Assembly (NCBI GenBank): GCA_029975055.1
Contig: JARKPU010000051.1
Location: forward strand, 186,001-250,000
Direction: 5' to 3'
Origin: Anaerolinea sp.
GTDB taxonomy: Bacteria > Chloroflexota > Anaerolineae > Anaerolineales > Anaerolineaceae
Length of the DNA: 64,000 nucleotides
Shown here: piece by piece, positions 25,458-33,579 of the stretch
Position numbering within the stretch: the stretch's first letter is position 1
Layout: every line of letters starts with the position of its first letter
Position numbers and translations under genes: made by a program
Notes under the pieces: model-generated
What the model was told of the DNA's origin: nothing
Databases searched by the model: none
The model's input: only the letters and a program-made list of their open reading frames with translations

Positions 25458-25829
25458 ATGGAAATCAAACCCATTCGAACCGAAGCAGATTACGAAGCGG
25501 CCCTCGCCGAAGTGGAACGGCTGTGGGGAGCGGAACCCGGTACGCCGGATGGGGACCGTTTTGAGGTGCTGTTTACTTTGGTTGAGGCATACGAGGAAAA
25601 ACAATATCCCATTCTGCCACCTGATCCTGTTGAGGCGATCAAATATTACATGGACAGCCGCGGGTTAGACCGGCGTGACCTGGAGCAGTACATTGGCCCG
25701 AGCGGTCGTGTTTCTGAGGTTTTAAGCCGAAAGCGTCCTTTGACTCTGGCGATGATCCGCAAATTGAATGCAGGATTGGGTATCCCGGCGGAGATATTGA
25801 TCCAGAGCTCAGCAAATGGCCAACGGTGA
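25458..25829 (+). CDS. higA: HigA-type antitoxin (helix-turn-helix)
   Basis: A 123-residue antitoxin. The first 70 residues form the toxin-binding helical part (MEIKPIRTEADYEAALAEVERLW, GDRFEVLFTLVEAYEE). The C-terminus has an XRE-type helix-turn-helix (GLDRRDLEQYIGPSGRVSEVLSRKRPLTLAMIRKLNAGLGI). It neutralises HigB and represses the operon. GAGGG precedes the ATG, 17 bases after the toxin stop. Confidence 0.85.
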   Translation: MEIKPIRTEADYEAALAEVERLWGAEPGTPDGDRFEVLFTLVEAYEEKQYPILPPDPVEAIKYYMDSRGLDRRDLEQYIGPSGRVSEVLSRKRPLTLAMIRKLNAGLGIPAEILIQSSANGQR

Positions 25830-25854
25830 GGGTAACAATTATAGGGGTTCATAT

Positions 25855-25890
25855 GGGCAACCTTATCGATTATGGATAAAGGTTGCCCTT
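25855..25890 (+). terminator. Terminator after higBA
   Basis: GGGCAACCTT (25855-25864) pairs with AAGGTTGCCC (25879-25888) around a 14-base loop. In 25891-26198 one more hairpin is seen, TAAAACGGT-CTC-ACCGTTTTA followed by TTTC at 25999-26019; otherwise nothing recognisable. Confidence 0.6.
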
Positions 25891-26198
25891 AAAAATATCT
25901 CGCTCTCGGCGATTGACGAATACGCAAATAAAACGCCCTGACTATCTTCTTTTCGGAAGAAAGCAGCCTCACCTGGCTACCTTATTGCCGCGGGCGGGTA
26001 AAACGGTCTCACCGTTTTATTTCAATCTGAATCATATGGACAAAACGGTGTAGTGTCAATATAAGCCGGTTCATATCGTATTAAATCTCTGTACTTACCA
26101 ACCATACCTTGTCAAGCTAACCCTAATGCGCCTGACAATCAGACGGACACAAAGCTGCGCACAAGTCAGAGCAGCAAATTGAGCTAAATCTTAAATCT

Positions 26199-27122
26199 TC
26201 AATTTTCTTCCCCATAAATGTTTCTTATCCGTTCCCGTAACATATCTCTATTGGATAGTTTCTTTCGACAAGTCTCGATAATTTTTTCACCTCTTGCTGA
26301 TGGATTTACCCCTTCATTAGGCCCACTGATCAAAATGCCGATTTCTTTTGGACTTATTCCTGCATCCCTCTGCTCTACTATCCATTTTGTTGGATCAGGG
26401 ACCCCGTCAATAACAAGAGCTCTCCACCACCACGCAGAATTCTCAAAATCATCTTTAATTTCTAAATTGCACAAATGTTCTTGTGCTGATGACTTAAAGT
26501 CAAAACGGGTTAAATTCGGCCAGTTAGCAGGTAAAAATTTATTAAACAATTCCCATTGTATTCGGCCTTTATATACACACTCGGCGATATTCGTAGTTAG
26601 GGCTTTTCGGAACATCTCTTTTATTCTATCCTCTGGCAATAACACTTCAACAACAAAGGCATGATAAAAGAAGCCTGGAAAATTTCGTTTTGAAGTAATC
26701 CATGTTAAATGCTCTTCCGTTACTTGCCTCACTTCCCTTAATTTTTGTTGCAAAGCCTCGATATCCGAGCTTATTGCTCCACCTGAGGTTACAATAACCC
26801 GCCCAATTGCATGCTCTGTCGGTGGTCGATATGTAGCTGGATCGATAACAGTATAGATATACTCTCTCTCTCCAGCTTCCCCTTCACGTACATTCGTCTG
26901 AAAAATTCGTAAATATTCAGTTTTTCCTGGAAGCTTATCTTTTAACCAGTCATATATAACTTTCTGATGGTCAACCTTTGGTTTGCTAGCCTCCCTTATT
27001 AAAATGTCTTCTCTCAATTTATATAATCTGTCTTCTAACCGTTTAATGGTTCTCAATGCAACTTTTGGTGATTGGGAAGAGAGAACTTCCAAAATATGGT
27101 TTATATCCTGTTCGATCTCCAT
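26199..27122 (-). CDS. Hypothetical protein
   Basis: A 307-residue soluble protein of no recognised family. The N-terminal 70 residues are helical and charged, the middle contains beta-rich segments (EYIYTVIDPATYRPPTEHAIGRVIV, WITSKRNFPGFFYHAFVVEVLLPEDRI), and a C-terminal segment (ALVIDGVPDPTKWIVEQRDAGISPKEIGILISG) looks like an alpha/beta unit. Codon use is A/T-rich compared with the replication genes. Together with the Abi gene upstream in the same orientation it may form a defence cargo of the element. Confidence 0.5.
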   Translation of the reverse strand: MEIEQDINHILEVLSSQSPKVALRTIKRLEDRLYKLREDILIREASKPKVDHQKVIYDWLKDKLPGKTEYLRIFQTNVREGEAGEREYIYTVIDPATYRPPTEHAIGRVIVTSGGAISSDIEALQQKLREVRQVTEEHLTWITSKRNFPGFFYHAFVVEVLLPEDRIKEMFRKALTTNIAECVYKGRIQWELFNKFLPANWPNLTRFDFKSSAQEHLCNLEIKDDFENSAWWWRALVIDGVPDPTKWIVEQRDAGISPKEIGILISGPNEGVNPSARGEKIIETCRKKLSNRDMLRERIRNIYGEEN

Positions 27123-27270
27123 ATGAACTTCTCCTTACTTAAACATCAGTTAAGCTCTTTTGCAGCCAACTTCCAGGTTTTGTCACCTAAAATTGCCTTT
27201 TTATTAGGCGAAAGAAAAGAAGTTATAAATTTTCTCGCATTTCTTAAAGTAAGATAGTCTACTTCCAGGA

Positions 27271-28137
27271 TCACCCCTTGGCTGCAATCAAGTAACGCTG
27301 CCAGTCGCTCGGAAATCCGTAGTCCTCTAGGGATAACCTTCCCAGTACAGCTGCTTTATCTGATAGCGCTTTCGAAAAAGCAACCCAGTCTTGTTGCTTT
27401 GAAAGGCGCCTAAGAACCAAACACATGGCGAAAAGACTGCCATTATTGTTTGTGTCCCAGCCGAATTCACGATACAGCTTGGGTCGTACAGAGAACTCTC
27501 TACGGAATAAGTATCCGTAATGAGCACAAATATTTCGTAAGACACTTACGGTGTGCAACCATTGCCCTAGAAAATATTCGTTTACGTTATACGCATCTTT
27601 TGCGATTTGCTTCTTATCCCTCTCGTGCATACAAGCGAATATGTTCGAAACCGCTCTAAAGGATAAGAATTCAACAACCACCCAGATCGGATATTTACCT
27701 CTGTACGCTGTCTCGTGATGAAGAATGATCGGATCTTTATAGTTCCGATTCCTTTCATTCTCAAAATCTTTGGTAACCTTCTTGAAGTCATCTATGTTTT
27801 TGAAGCAGTTATCTTTATAGAAACAATCTGACCCATAAGAATGACTAAGACGATAGGCAATTCTCGTCTTTATGTGGATTTCAATTGGCTCCAATAGGGT
27901 CAGCAACCTATTCCGTAGCCAACGATCAAACTCATAGACGGCCACTATATCTTCAAAGGTAGTGCCGACTTTAAAGCAATTTTCAGCCTTCATGTATTTA
28001 TGAAAATAAATGTTCAGGCGGTAGTAACTATTCTGAAGCAACAAAGCTTCAGCGGATGAGGGATTCTCGATAATTAAACCCCGCGTTTGCAGAAGTTTCA
28101 CTTGTTCTGAGACAGACAGAGCAGGCTTTATAGTCAT
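27271..28137 (-). CDS. Abi_2 / AbiF-type HEPN abortive-infection protein
   Basis: A 288-residue member of the Abi_2 (AbiD/AbiF) family: LSVSEQVKLLQTRGLIIENPSSAEALLLQNSYYRLNIYF at the front, YEFDRWLRNRLLTLLEPIEIHIKTRIAY in the middle, and LRNICAHYGYLFRR, which provides the RNxxxH motif of HEPN ribonucleases. These proteins stop growth on phage infection by cutting RNA. The start is the ATG that follows the structured leader; a longer frame would read through the hairpin and is unlikely. The ATG has no Shine-Dalgarno site. Upstream lies a promoter-driven small hairpin RNA. Confidence 0.85.
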   Translation of the reverse strand: MTIKPALSVSEQVKLLQTRGLIIENPSSAEALLLQNSYYRLNIYFHKYMKAENCFKVGTTFEDIVAVYEFDRWLRNRLLTLLEPIEIHIKTRIAYRLSHSYGSDCFYKDNCFKNIDDFKKVTKDFENERNRNYKDPIILHHETAYRGKYPIWVVVEFLSFRAVSNIFACMHERDKKQIAKDAYNVNEYFLGQWLHTVSVLRNICAHYGYLFRREFSVRPKLYREFGWDTNNNGSLFAMCLVLRRLSKQQDWVAFSKALSDKAAVLGRLSLEDYGFPSDWQRYLIAAKG

Positions 28138-28159
28138 AGGAAGAGGTTTGATATCCAGG

Positions 28160-28216
28160 AAAAAAATGACCCACCTCGGTCCGCATGCCAATGGCAGAGG
28201 CGTGGTGGGTACTGTT
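28160..28216 (-). ncRNA. Structured small RNA upstream of the Abi gene
   Basis: On the minus strand a transcript from about 28216 would contain ACCCACC (28210-28204), an internal TGCCATTGGCA palindrome, GGTGGGT (28175-28169) and a seven-base U-run ending near 28160. The 7-base outer stem is perfect, and the RNA has its own promoter. From memory, AbiF-type toxins are accompanied by a conserved structured RNA upstream that acts in a toxin-antitoxin fashion. Whether this RNA is the antitoxin, or simply a leader terminator, is not shown by sequence. Confidence 0.7.
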
Positions 28217-28222
28217 AGCCAT

Positions 28223-28251
28223 ATTATACAGGGCGACTTGGAGAATTTCAA
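28223..28251 (-). promoter_or_regulatory. Promoter of the Abi-associated small RNA
   Basis: On the minus strand TTGAAA (28251-28246), a spacer of exactly 17 bases and consensus TATAAT (28228-28223). The predicted start is about seven bases ahead of the outer stem of the hairpin RNA. Confidence 0.7.
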
Positions 28252-28284
28252 GAGCAAGGGGTTTATTTCTGAATTGAATTTAAT

Positions 28285-28313
28285 TTGACAATGCTAAAAT
28301 GACATGATAATAT
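28285..28313 (+). promoter_or_regulatory. Strong promoter of Tad-like operon A
   Basis: Consensus TTGACA (28285-28290), a 17-base spacer and TAATAT (28308-28313). The element is nearly identical to one at 39430-39458: TTGACAATGC, AAAAT and CATGATAATAT are shared. It fires away from the divergent Abi RNA promoter, whose -35 lies 34 bases away. Confidence 0.75.
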
Positions 28314-28345
28314 AGCGATACCAACTGAATACACTTCGGATAACC

Positions 28346-28432
28346 GGTCGCCCCACACCATAGATTCGTATACAGCCTTTGAAGCGATCACTTGCAAGAG
28401 TTTACATCTTGCTCGTGGTCGCTTTTTATTTT
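28346..28432 (+). promoter_or_regulatory. Leader attenuator of Tad-like operon A
   Basis: A terminator hairpin is formed by 28382-28398 (AAGCGATCACTTGCAAG) and 28408-28424, 17 positions with one G-U pair and one two-base internal mismatch, followed by TTTTTATTTT. Upstream, GGTCGC (28346-28351) repeats the terminator's 3' arm and could pair with GCGATC of the 5' arm, breaking the terminator. It is between promoter and first gene, so read-through should decide operon expression. Confidence 0.6.
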
Positions 28433-28454
28433 GCGTATCCGCAAGGAGAATGAT

Positions 28455-29438
28455 TTGAAGATCAAGATCCCAGCACTTCATAAAAATGAAAGACGTGAAA
28501 ACCAGCTTGTTGTACTGCTTGCTGCCGCTGACCCTAATCCGGCTATTCTTCAACTGTTGTCGCAGGAACAGAACATTCGCCTGAAAGAAGCGTTCACGAC
28601 GCAGGGGTTGATCCAGGAACTGCCTGAGACCAACCTGGTTATTCGCGGAAGCCTTATCGAAGTTTCCGCCATTTCACACGATCTGGTCCAGCGCACGTTG
28701 GAAATGAGCCGCCTGCCGGTTGTCTCTATCGAAGAATTTCTCGCAGCGCCTGAAGAATGGATAGGCCGGGCGCGGCTATCAAGTGCGACAAAACTATCTT
28801 TTCTCCCTCCGAAACAATTGAATATTGTGAACTGGTCGGGAGGTGTTGGTAAAACCACTTTGGCAATGACAGTCTGCAAACGCTTTGTCGATCAGACCGG
28901 TCTGCCCGCTGCCCTATTGGAATTGAGCATGGGAGGAAGCGCTTTACAGGCCCGCATCTCACCGGAATTACCAGAGTTCTTCACAATTGCTACCGGGAAG
29001 GCCGAACCGGCTACCTGGAACGGTGTCAACCTCTATCCCATGGATGGGCGCTCGATGGAAGTGTTGTGGGGAGATGATCCCGTTAAGGTTCAGGAGTTCG
29101 TTAGCAATATTCGGAAGAAGCATACGCTCTTCGTGGTTGATTGTTTTCCAGGACATCCCTTATTTCCCTTTTTGAATGGAGCCAGTTCAGCGGCCATCAG
29201 CATTGTTACCACAACACCACGAAATGATTCGGTGATGCAGGCCAAACGGCTGTTGAAGGAAGTCGCACAACCGGCTTATCTGGTCATGAACATGACCAGG
29301 AGCCTGGCCGATCAAGCCGGTGCCGGAGCAGATCTTTCCCTTCCCTATAACGAACGCTGGGCAGAAGGGTTGGATGCCCGCCTGGCAGATCCACTCCTCG
29401 CACTCGTTTATCCAGGTTGGAATGGGAGGAAGCAATGA
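28455..29438 (+). CDS. TadZ/CpaE-like ATPase (operon A)
   Basis: A 327-residue protein starting at TTG, with AAGGAG seven bases upstream. Residues 1-110 form a receiver-like domain without the phospho-acceptor pattern (VVLLAAADPNPAILQLLSQEQNI). Residues 120-327 form a ParA/MinD-type ATPase with deviant Walker A NWSGGVGKTT at 126-135, where the first signature Lys is Ser and the second (Lys133) is kept, then LFVVDCFPG as Walker B. TadZ/CpaE proteins place the Tad machine in the cell. First gene of operon A, coupled to the next by four bases. Confidence 0.75.
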   Translation: MKIKIPALHKNERRENQLVVLLAAADPNPAILQLLSQEQNIRLKEAFTTQGLIQELPETNLVIRGSLIEVSAISHDLVQRTLEMSRLPVVSIEEFLAAPEEWIGRARLSSATKLSFLPPKQLNIVNWSGGVGKTTLAMTVCKRFVDQTGLPAALLELSMGGSALQARISPELPEFFTIATGKAEPATWNGVNLYPMDGRSMEVLWGDDPVKVQEFVSNIRKKHTLFVVDCFPGHPLFPFLNGASSAAISIVTTTPRNDSVMQAKRLLKEVAQPAYLVMNMTRSLADQAGAGADLSLPYNERWAEGLDARLADPLLALVYPGWNGRKQ

Positions 29439-30133
29439 ACCGAGGCGCTCAAATTCTTATTGGGATCCTTTCCATCGTTCTCGCATTAGCTGCGGGAATT
29501 TACGGCAGGAACACATATCTGAAAGAGGTATCGACGTACCAGGTTCCCATTCCGGTTCAAGCTATCCCTTCCTACACCGTGCTTACGCCGGAACTGTTTC
29601 AGATGCGGGAGATGCCGCGGGCGATGGAAACGCTGCCTTACTTTCAAACCGTAGAGGAAATGGTGGGATTGATTTCCACGTCACCAATCCCCGCCGGCCT
29701 CCCAATCGCAAAAACGAATGCTGTTTCAGCGTCCCTTTTCCGCCTGGCCGATGCCAACTTTGAGGTTGTTTCTATTCCGGTCAAACCTGTATCAGCAGTT
29801 GGCGGCCAGATCCAGATTGGTCAACGTGTCAACCTGTACCAGATCCTTGAGGAGCGGCCTGAGGAGGGAGAACCAATCTCCTCGTCGCCTGAGTTCACCG
29901 TTGAAATGATTGCCGTCAGCGTTCTGGTCGTTGATGTGCGGAATTCCCAAGGCGCGCAAGCGGGTCCCTCGAACCGGCAGGGAAACCAAACTGTTGATGA
30001 CAATGAACCGGCTGAACAGGTTCAGATTCTTACCCTTGCGCTGATTCCAGAGTCGGTGCAAAGCGTGTTAGATGCGGTCGCGAAAGCAGAAAAACAAGGT
30101 GGTCTGTTATGGACAACGCTAGCCAGACCATGA
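29435..30133 (+). CDS. CpaB/RcpC-like SAF-domain pilus assembly protein (operon A)
   Basis: A 232-residue protein with an N-terminal membrane anchor (ILIGILSIVLALAAGIYG), then an SAF-like domain (VPIPVQAIPSYTVLTPELFQMREMPR, ISTSPIPAGLPIAKT) and a RcpC-like second half (ISIPVKPV-type segment VVSIPVKPVSAVGGQIQIGQRVNLY). CpaB proteins bind cell-wall or glycan components in the assembly channel. The ATG overlaps the previous stop. A Gln/Asn/Gly-rich loop near residue 180 is unusual. Confidence 0.75.
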   Translation: MNRGAQILIGILSIVLALAAGIYGRNTYLKEVSTYQVPIPVQAIPSYTVLTPELFQMREMPRAMETLPYFQTVEEMVGLISTSPIPAGLPIAKTNAVSASLFRLADANFEVVSIPVKPVSAVGGQIQIGQRVNLYQILEERPEEGEPISSSPEFTVEMIAVSVLVVDVRNSQGAQAGPSNRQGNQTVDDNEPAEQVQILTLALIPESVQSVLDAVAKAEKQGGLLWTTLARP

Positions 30134-31437
30134 TGCATATGCCGCCTACGATTGCGCCACTCAGCGCGGATGATCTTGCCCTGATCCAGCGCACGCGCGA
30201 ATCGCTGGTTCAGAAAGCCGTGAAACCACCATCCTGGCGTGAGATGGACGCTCAGAAACGCCGGCAGTTCTATGACGAGGTGCGGTCCATTTTAATCGAG
30301 CAGGGTGAATCTGTTTCGATCGTCAACCGCCAGGCGCAAATCGTCACCGACGCGCTCTCGGGGATTGGACTGCTTGACCAACTGCTGCGGGATCCATTTG
30401 TCGAAGAAATTTTCGTGCGCAACGGCGAAGTAGCTGTGGAGTACGATGGTACGTTTTACCACCTTGGGAAGCTGGCAGATGATCGTTACTTCGAAGACCT
30501 TGCCGTGCATGTGGCCGATCAAGGTGGGGCGACGATCCGTGGCGACCGTCCAGCTGTGCTGATCGATTTACCCGGTGGAGAGCGGTTTACCGCAATCATC
30601 CCGCGCCTTTCTACTGAAGGGACGGCCATCAACATTCGCACCTTTGGCCGGCGGATCAAGACGCTGGAGCAAATGGAAAAGGTGGGTACGTTTGCGAAGC
30701 GAAACATTGCATTGGACAACCTTCTTGGGCGCGTCACCGATCCTGGCGTGCAGAACCGTATCCGTCAACTCCATGAAGCGCCGGACCGGTTCCTGGCCTG
30801 GACCGCGGCTACATTATCTGGAAGCATCTTGGTTGCCGGGGAAATGGGTTCAGGGAAAACCACGCTGCTCAATGCCCTTTCCGGTTTTTTGCCTGCCTAT
30901 GCCCCAATTGCTGCGCTGGAGACGTTCCGCGAGCTAGAGATCCAGCGGCCATTTTTGCTCCGCGCGGTTGCGCCGGCGGACCTGCCAGAAGGGACTCCCG
31001 GCGTGACGCTGGATTGGGTTTTGAACGTCATCTATACCCGCATGAACCCCGCTGCGATTCTGGTTGGGGAAGTGGTCGGCCCTGAAGCACTTCAGTTTCT
31101 CAAAGCCACCTGCCTGGGGCGAAAGGCTCTCACCACGATCCACGGCGGAACGGTTGAAGAGGCGCTAATGCGTCTCGAGCAGCTTGCCCTGGCCACGGCT
31201 GCGGAGCTGGGGTTACCTGCCATTCGCTCAATGGTGGCACTGGGCGTGGATGTGGTCGCGCTGATGGGCCGGGTCCGGAAGGGAGATCGGGTGGAACGAG
31301 CGCTCCAGGCAATTGCAGTTTTAGATGGTCTGGATGATCAAGGGGGATACCAACTGCGGTATCTCTATGAGGCCCAACCGGAAAAAACTAGTGTAACCCT
31401 GGAGAAGGCTTACCAGTTTTTGGAGGGGCAGCCATGA
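30109..31437 (+). CDS. tadA: TadA/CpaF-type secretion ATPase (operon A)
   Basis: A 442-residue hexameric-ATPase subunit of the TadA/VirB11 family. The N-domain includes LLDQLLRDPFVEEIFVRNGEVAVEYDG. Walker A GEMGSGKTT lies at 244-252 with catalytic Lys250. The Asp-box-equivalent is IAALETFRELE, Walker B is AAILVGEVVGPEALQ, and the His-box is ALTTIHGG. It drives pilin assembly or secretion. It differs from the ATPase of operon B (GGTRTGKTT), so the two were not produced by a recent duplication. Several ATGs are possible at the start (30109, 30130). Confidence 0.88.
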   Translation: MDNASQTMMHMPPTIAPLSADDLALIQRTRESLVQKAVKPPSWREMDAQKRRQFYDEVRSILIEQGESVSIVNRQAQIVTDALSGIGLLDQLLRDPFVEEIFVRNGEVAVEYDGTFYHLGKLADDRYFEDLAVHVADQGGATIRGDRPAVLIDLPGGERFTAIIPRLSTEGTAINIRTFGRRIKTLEQMEKVGTFAKRNIALDNLLGRVTDPGVQNRIRQLHEAPDRFLAWTAATLSGSILVAGEMGSGKTTLLNALSGFLPAYAPIAALETFRELEIQRPFLLRAVAPADLPEGTPGVTLDWVLNVIYTRMNPAAILVGEVVGPEALQFLKATCLGRKALTTIHGGTVEEALMRLEQLALATAAELGLPAIRSMVALGVDVVALMGRVRKGDRVERALQAIAVLDGLDDQGGYQLRYLYEAQPEKTSVTLEKAYQFLEGQP

Positions 31438-32111
31438 AGAAAGGCCAACTGTTTAAGAAAATTGCCCACTATCTGATGATCGGTCTTCTATTGGTGCTGG
31501 CTGCTGGCTTTGTCACTTTCCTGTTCGTTAACGTCAACCGCCCGATCTTAGATGCAAAGAAGGCAACCGAATCACTTTACAGTGTTGACGTAGAAGCTTG
31601 GGAGAAAACAGTTCGCAGGCAGCTTCGCCAGGCGCCCTGGCAAGGCCTTCGTTACCTTCCAGAGAAAAATGAGTGGCGATTCTATGCGATCACCGGTGAG
31701 AACCGCAAGATCAATCTTGTCGTTTCTTTTGACCTGATCAAAGTCTATTACCTGGAAGCGGATGGAGACCTGGTTTTTACCTGGGTCAACACGGCAGCCG
31801 ATATTCCGGGAAACGGGCGGCTGGAGATGATGAGTGGTCCAATCGAGAACGAGGAAATGGTCGAGGTTGCCCTCCGTGGAGAACACGTCACCCGATCCGG
31901 TGTGCGATGGGATCTATGCGATACCGAGTACTGCCGTGTGGCGAACATCATTGACACCTTCATCATTCTCGATGACAAGGGAACCGGGATAACCAATGGC
32001 TTTATCCAGTATGGCTGGGAACCGCCAACCTCACCAATATACGGCTTTTTGTGCTGGGAAATTCGCCCCGCCGGTGCTGAAGCTGTAGCAGGAACAAGTT
32101 CAACGAGGTGA
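31434..32111 (+). CDS. Membrane-anchored hypothetical protein (operon A)
   Basis: A 225-residue protein with one N-terminal span (residues 11-32, HYLMIGLLLVLAAGFVTFLFV) and a beta-rich extracellular domain containing two Cys close together (LCDTEYCRV), probably a disulfide. No family recognised. Its ATG overlaps the tadA stop by four bases. Possibly a pseudopilin-like or sorting factor of the Tad-like machine. Confidence 0.55.
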   Translation: MKKGQLFKKIAHYLMIGLLLVLAAGFVTFLFVNVNRPILDAKKATESLYSVDVEAWEKTVRRQLRQAPWQGLRYLPEKNEWRFYAITGENRKINLVVSFDLIKVYYLEADGDLVFTWVNTAADIPGNGRLEMMSGPIENEEMVEVALRGEHVTRSGVRWDLCDTEYCRVANIIDTFIILDDKGTGITNGFIQYGWEPPTSPIYGFLCWEIRPAGAEAVAGTSSTR

Positions 32112-32117
32112 TGAAGA

Positions 32118-32705
32118 ATGTACCCAATCCATTACCAGAAGGAAATCTGTTGCAGTGTTGATGAAGCGTCAGGCCATCTTGTATTCTTCGATCCTGAGCA
32201 TCCCCTGGCACGGCAGAACGGAATGGTTTCGATGGGCCGGCACGTTCTCTCCGTAAAACTTGGTCGCTGGCTAGGTGCGGAAGAGTGTGTTCATTACGTT
32301 GATGGGAACACCCAAAACGTAGAACCGGATAACCTGGTTCTCGTTACGCGGGCGGAACTGGCCAGCCAGATGCATAACCGTAAGGTCGAAGGTATCTGCA
32401 CGTTTTGTGGGAAACCCTTCCCGGTCAGCCCATCGCACCTGGAAAAACGCTCTCATTGCTCTGATCCCTGTCGTCGCTTGCATTCGCGTCGGTTTGAAAT
32501 ACAGGCAGAAGTACTGAAAACGATGGTTTGGGAAATGCCCACCACCGAGATTGCCAGGATCTATGGGGTGTCAGATAAGGCTATCGAGAAACGCTGCAAA
32601 CTGTTCGGGATCATCAAGCCTCCACGTGGCTATTGGGCACGCATGGCGGCTGGTGAGTCAGGCGTAAAGGTGTGGGAATCGGAAGGTAGCCATGAGCAAG
32701 TTTAG
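32118..32705 (+). CDS. HNH-endonuclease-like protein with zinc ribbon
   Basis: A 195-residue protein. Residues 35-80 match an HNH homing-type nuclease (SMGRHVLSVKLGRWLGAEECVHYVDGNTQNVEPDNLVLVT), with H-x-x-D-G-N and N-L-V-L as metal/DNA positions. Residues 93-118 carry CTFCGKPF...HCSDPC, a zinc-binding module, and the rest contains a helix-turn-helix (TTEIARIYGVSDKAIEKRCKLFG). A DNA-binding or nicking enzyme in the middle of a pilus operon is unexpected. It overlaps the TadB-like gene by 14 bases, so it belongs to the operon. Confidence 0.7.
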   Translation: MYPIHYQKEICCSVDEASGHLVFFDPEHPLARQNGMVSMGRHVLSVKLGRWLGAEECVHYVDGNTQNVEPDNLVLVTRAELASQMHNRKVEGICTFCGKPFPVSPSHLEKRSHCSDPCRRLHSRRFEIQAEVLKTMVWEMPTTEIARIYGVSDKAIEKRCKLFGIIKPPRGYWARMAAGESGVKVWESEGSHEQV

Positions 32706-33579
32706 CCTACTACTCAACGCGACCTTTCTCCTGTCTGTTGCCGGCCTCACCCTGGTTTGTTTTGGCTTATTCAGCAGCGCCGGTGAAATTCTGGTCAGGC
32801 TGTGGCAGCGCGTTTTTCGGCGATGGACTGCGGGCAAGCTGCAGGTGCTGGGAATGGTTCGCAAAGAAAACAACGAAGGTCGCAGTCAACTCGATTGGAA
32901 GCGGCTGATGCTGGTTGCCTTTATTCCGGTGCTCGCACTCGCTGTCCAGGATTTCCTCCTGTCGCCACTGGTCGTCATCATCGGCGTGCTGCTATTCATA
33001 TGGATGCATTTCCAGAACCGCCAGGCAGACAACGGGCGGGTGAATGAGGATGCCGAAATTGCCGCGCTTCAACTGCGGTCACTAATGGAAGTCGACCATT
33101 CCCTTCAGAATGCCGTCAAAGGTTTGGAGATTCCAGCCGGATCGATGAAAAAAGCACTCGAAGAGCTGGCTGACCGCTTACAAATGCGCCAGCCACCTGA
33201 TCAGGCAGTGCTTCCCTTATACGCGCTCCCTGGAAAGGTAACAGCTCGTCTGGCAATCTTGATCGCCAACAGTGCGCGTATCACCGAGGACGTTCAGGCT
33301 TCCTTATTGTCAGGTCTGGAGCAGGAAGCCCACCGGCAGAAACTGCTGAGATCCAAAATGCGTCAAACTCTGGCGCTTGTGCGGGGAACGATTCGTCTGC
33401 TACAGGGCGTGACGGCAGCCGCAATGGGGTTTGTACTGTTGTCCCCAATTTGGCGCAGTTTCTTTCTACAGGATTTATCGCACCGGACTCTGCTCACCGC
33501 GTTGCTAATTTGTTCGGTTGTCGCCAGTCTGTATTTTGAATTTGAGGTCTACCAGTTGGGAAGTGGAGACGCTTTTTGA
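32692..33579 (+). CDS. tadB: TadB-like inner-membrane platform protein (operon A)
   Basis: A 295-residue protein with two to three N-terminal membrane spans, a cytoplasmic helical domain (VNEDAEIAALQLRSLMEVDHSLQNAVKGLEIPAGSMKKALEELADRL) typical of the type II secretion F domain, and two C-terminal spans. TadB and TadC form the platform for the TadA ATPase. The C-terminus is coupled to tadC by a four-base overlap. Confidence 0.75.
   Translation: MSKFSLLLNATFLLSVAGLTLVCFGLFSSAGEILVRLWQRVFRRWTAGKLQVLGMVRKENNEGRSQLDWKRLMLVAFIPVLALAVQDFLLSPLVVIIGVLLFIWMHFQNRQADNGRVNEDAEIAALQLRSLMEVDHSLQNAVKGLEIPAGSMKKALEELADRLQMRQPPDQAVLPLYALPGKVTARLAILIANSARITEDVQASLLSGLEQEAHRQKLLRSKMRQTLALVRGTIRLLQGVTAAAMGFVLLSPIWRSFFLQDLSHRTLLTALLICSVVASLYFEFEVYQLGSGDAF

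Noticed and set aside
28432..28445. TTGCG-TATC-CGCAA inverted repeat before the operon A TadZ-like gene, considered as a ComA box
   Set aside because: The half-sites lack the inner G/C and overall spacing is two bases too short compared with TTGCGG-N4-CCGCAA.
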